A DNA stretch of 15,767 bases from Bacteroidota bacterium (lineage in GTDB: Bacteria > Bacteroidota > Bacteroidia > Chitinophagales > UBA2359). The stretch lies in NCBI GenBank assembly GCA_020627525.1, contig JAHDGP010000051.1:1-15767 (forward strand), written 5' to 3'. Below the pieces are notes generated by a model. The model saw nothing but the letters and a program-made list of their open reading frames with translations, searched no databases and was not told the origin of the DNA. Shown piece after piece: positions 15,701 to 15,767 of the stretch. The translations under genes were made by a program, and so were the position numbers. The first letter of the stretch is position 1. Each line of letters opens with the position of its first letter.

Positions 15701-15767
15701 GTAGAACTTACGAACCTTGATTGTTCAGGTGGACTGGCTTTAGATTTAATTTCTTTTGATGGATTTA
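9782..15767 (+). CDS. Giant secreted repeat protein with choice-of-anchor L domain (3'-truncated by window)
   Basis: One frame of 1995 codons runs without a stop to the right edge. The ATG follows an in-frame TAA at 9761, so it is the only plausible ATG start. Residues 1-26 form a signal peptide (LLLILLLFNLFV, ending SRAQ). Residues about 27-270 match the choice-of-anchor L family (FNYVFGSDEYLEF, DVFAFFISGPG, LKLAIADELD, DSGVFIEA), found on surface proteins with various sorting anchors. Residues about 275-385 are Calx-beta-like (TISGTATNGVDYATIP, NDGIPEGAETIII). Residues about 388-461 are an Ig/PKD-like domain (YFWNPLTGISD, TTTYIVT). Then come fourteen repeats (467-1498), a linker, and two C-terminal modules from 1584. 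The protein is rich in Asn, Gly, Ser, Thr, Asp and Glu and very poor in Lys and Arg. It probably leaves the cell by T9SS and works as an adhesin or matrix protein. The expected C-terminal sorting domain is not in view. It is transcribed away from recQ. Confidence 0.9.
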   Translation, partial: MTNTKALLLILLLFNLFVNITDSRAQLVVEGGQSAEELAEVLIGSGVEISNAVLNCADGASGTFDGEFTSLGMNQGIMLTTGSIQNALGPNDEPGSTVENFTANDEDLDLIATFGTNDACVLEFDVVPFGDTLRFNYVFGSDEYLEFVDQFNDVFAFFISGPGYDGPYSNNAENIALVPGTAIPVSINNINNQDYSQYFVCNGDPTNNCNNYFPEPDFNSTLQYDGLTVVMEAVAPVTPCETYHLKLAIADELDFSFDSGVFIEAKSLSVDIVNLSVNTDFVNNSGFNDAVEGCVNGILRFTRDFQNSQDLTINFTISGTATNGVDYATIPSSITIPAGESYYELVIETINDGIPEGAETIIINYTTNFDCTDEFVQEVTLNLLDYEPMTVNGDVTIEPGQTATLNVSGGGLNYFWNPLTGISDATSQNPTVFPDTTTTYIVTSAIGSCVFQESVTVFVEENICDANAFFMPTSICNNDGSIQLMAAQSGGTWSGPGVNASGIFSPQTLAPGEYQITHQIFVDADCSDSVTQTITVLPNPDAYFESLSLCVSDAPYQFIANSPGGTWTGTGINATGLFNPNNLAPGTYTITYSVTNASGCNSSFEQNINVFNSGNAAFSATDFCEGDPAAQFTPVTAGGIWAGAGIDQNGVFNPQGLAAGTYTVSYTIGEGACQSSSSQQVRILANPSSNFSAISLCNQAAPTQLQAEVIGGVWSGTGVSSNGIFDPNNLQAGVYPVTYSVANADGCSSSTTLNITVLNQIDASFQTGSFCVLSPPTQLIAVTEGGSWSGPGVDANGIFYPADLGVGTYTITHTFDGANSCGGSYTADISVFESPDASFPNRIICTDSDTIHLTAVSHGGIWQGTGINDEGIFNPAGLAPGIYNVSYIIVNTFGCDDSSTGTVTIIEKPNSDFENISVCEGSPAIQLNAIESGGIWLGTNLSSNGVFDPTGLSAGTYTINHTITADGNCSSTSTGTITIIANPNSDFENQTVCSNASPVQLNANTTGGTWSGTGVSSNGIFDPNGLSEGDYEITHSVTNAQGCTSTSIGTVSVVSTSNINFEDLGVCQDYGPFQLSATTDEGVWSGPGITEDGFFDPSIGPGTYPIVYIYNNSDGCESITLGNIIVHASPDSNFELQNFCEDDPITQLVPTNSSNGFWTGIGIDFEGNFDPSIGAGSYEISYIAFSTFCESTTTQTIIVSNGSNIILPEEFYCDNSEPILLETVEGEIWTGEGVDENGYFDPSIGPGTYEITNTTTNSEGCQIIQTKSIIVNPSPSSSFDYQNLCENDGITQFIPETEGGTWSGIGIDENGNFDPSLGFGTYEIEYSVTNEFGCTSSTLVDVEIHENIDADFEIENSILCLGISTTFTPTNAGGTWSGTGVDNNGVFNSEELETGTYEITYTIESVDGCISSITKEITVASLPDASFESAIVCYGDSILLSSLTATNSDGIWSGEGVNEAGIFNSIGLTAGEYEITHSVTNENGCENISTNTITIPEEVSFGDYEFSCIGDEGYTIYFDLPSEDGVSVAIFNGNSEQVSPTNDDSNAFELYFVDEPFSFIFMDTNTGCESEYGFTVDDCGILPCDAFAGEITIPNTDFCGVDTVYFEHSGAVVSETLDTLYYLILDNANIYIANILGFTDKQYIPFNENYQQNTPYYIVAFSGNLDENMFPDFSNDCYSFSEPVEFSFNNPVKVEYEIVDCNVQTGVSTVQYIFSGGEPSVNSNSFYTLSSPYSENDNLTDGDTLQILIEAGNPLNIIVTDENGCSDEIIDQEIECTIICGTTDGEVPSEPIFVCSDENAQNEVTSDVELFAYPIYYLVHTNINNPPGEILAIKPVNSNGEFSFSDLDENLRAYNTQYYISAFTGLLDENGLPDFNRLNESDCYYFMPGAPVVWAAPFEIFVETYCIGEQQFKFLISFDGSELGTGVNYTVNINDGEIVELFDGKGAYVSPLLSATGGDFSIDVSIGNACTQLVELTNLDCSGGLALDLISFDGF
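11180..14275 (+). repeat. Fourteen tandem coding repeats of 72-75 codons
   Basis: Units begin at 11180, 11402, 11624, 11843, 12065, 12287, 12509, 12731, 12953, 13172, 13391, 13607, 13826 and 14051. Eight of the thirteen spacings are exactly 222 bp and the rest are 216, 219 or 225 bp, all whole codons. The unit consensus is [DN]-x-x-F, a first Cys about six residues later, then G-G-x-W-[ST]-G-x-G-[IV]-x-x-x-G-x-F-[DN]-P, G-T-Y-x-I-[ST]-[YH], G-C and a closing I-[TI]-V-strand. This is an all-beta, Ig-like pattern. Every unit has exactly one such Cys pair, about 40-50 residues apart, suggesting a disulfide per repeat. Units 9-12 carry a shortened F-D-P-S-[IL]-G-x-G-[TS]-Y loop. Unit 7 departs from the G-x-G-V step (GTNL). 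Confidence 0.92.
14531..15767 (+). repeat. Two copies (second possibly incomplete) of a ~196-residue C-terminal module
   Basis: Module A starts at 14531 and module B at 15119, 588 bp (196 codons) apart, each at a C-[DG]-x-x-x-G-E motif. They share a second Cys about 15 residues on, a paired-tyrosine strand (LYYLILD versus IYYLVHT), YY-I-x-A-F-[ST]-G-x-L-D-E-N (PYYIVAFSGNLDEN versus QYYISAFTGLLDEN), P-D-F, D-C-Y and a following strand of the V-x-Y-x-[IV] type. Each ends in a second beta-rich section (QYIFSGGEP versus KFLISFDGSE). A further D-C-S-G-G near 15722 may open the next part. The modules differ from the 74-residue repeats. I do not recognise the family beyond its resemblance to repeats in other Saprospiria giant proteins. 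Confidence 0.7.

Noticed and set aside
1..15767. Search for tRNA, rRNA, riboswitch, transposase and phage genes
   Set aside because: No cloverleaf, rRNA-like stretch, transposase motif or phage gene was recognisable by eye on either strand.

Overview
The window looks like a low-GC Bacteroidota chromosome, probably a Saprospiria-like or Flavobacteriia-like marine or aquatic lineage. Four signs support this: a type IX secretion (T9SS) sorting domain on a secreted carboxypeptidase; a giant surface protein that opens with a choice-of-anchor L domain; several TAnnTTTG promoter elements (the Bacteroidota -7 box); and A-rich leaders without clear Shine-Dalgarno sites. The lineage call within the phylum is inference.

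Layout. Positions 1-346 hold the 3' part of a small multi-span membrane protein on the + strand. It converges on a long minus-strand gene block (433-9376). In transcription order the block is recQ helicase, a family-4-like glycosyltransferase, prmC (release-factor methyltransferase), a secreted M14 zinc carboxypeptidase, rsmE (16S rRNA m3U1498 methyltransferase) and an ABC-F ATPase. The first five are packed tightly: a 13-bp overlap, then gaps of 15, 52 and 0 bp, so they probably share a transcript. The ABC-F gene follows a 145-bp gap with its own tandem -7 boxes and a decamer tandem repeat. PrmC, RsmE and ABC-F all act on the translation machinery. The carboxypeptidase and glycosyltransferase are not obviously linked to that role.

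Positions 9377-9781 form a 405-bp divergent intergenic region. It carries a REP-like palindrome, a 16-bp dyad and promoter-like boxes for both directions.

Positions 9782-15767 are one uninterrupted reading frame of 1995 codons that runs off the right edge. It encodes a secreted giant protein in this order: signal peptide, choice-of-anchor L domain, Calx-beta-like domain, one Ig/PKD-like domain, fourteen tandem repeats of about 74 residues, a short linker, and at least two copies of a second module of about 196 residues. The fourteen repeats each carry one pair of cysteines and together contain only five Lys/Arg in about 1030 residues. A cell-surface adhesin or matrix protein exported by T9SS is the likeliest role, but its C-terminal anchor lies outside the window.

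I see no phage, CRISPR, transposase, tRNA or rRNA, and no clear defence or biosynthetic system. The most distinctive material is the giant repeat protein and the short intergenic repeats.
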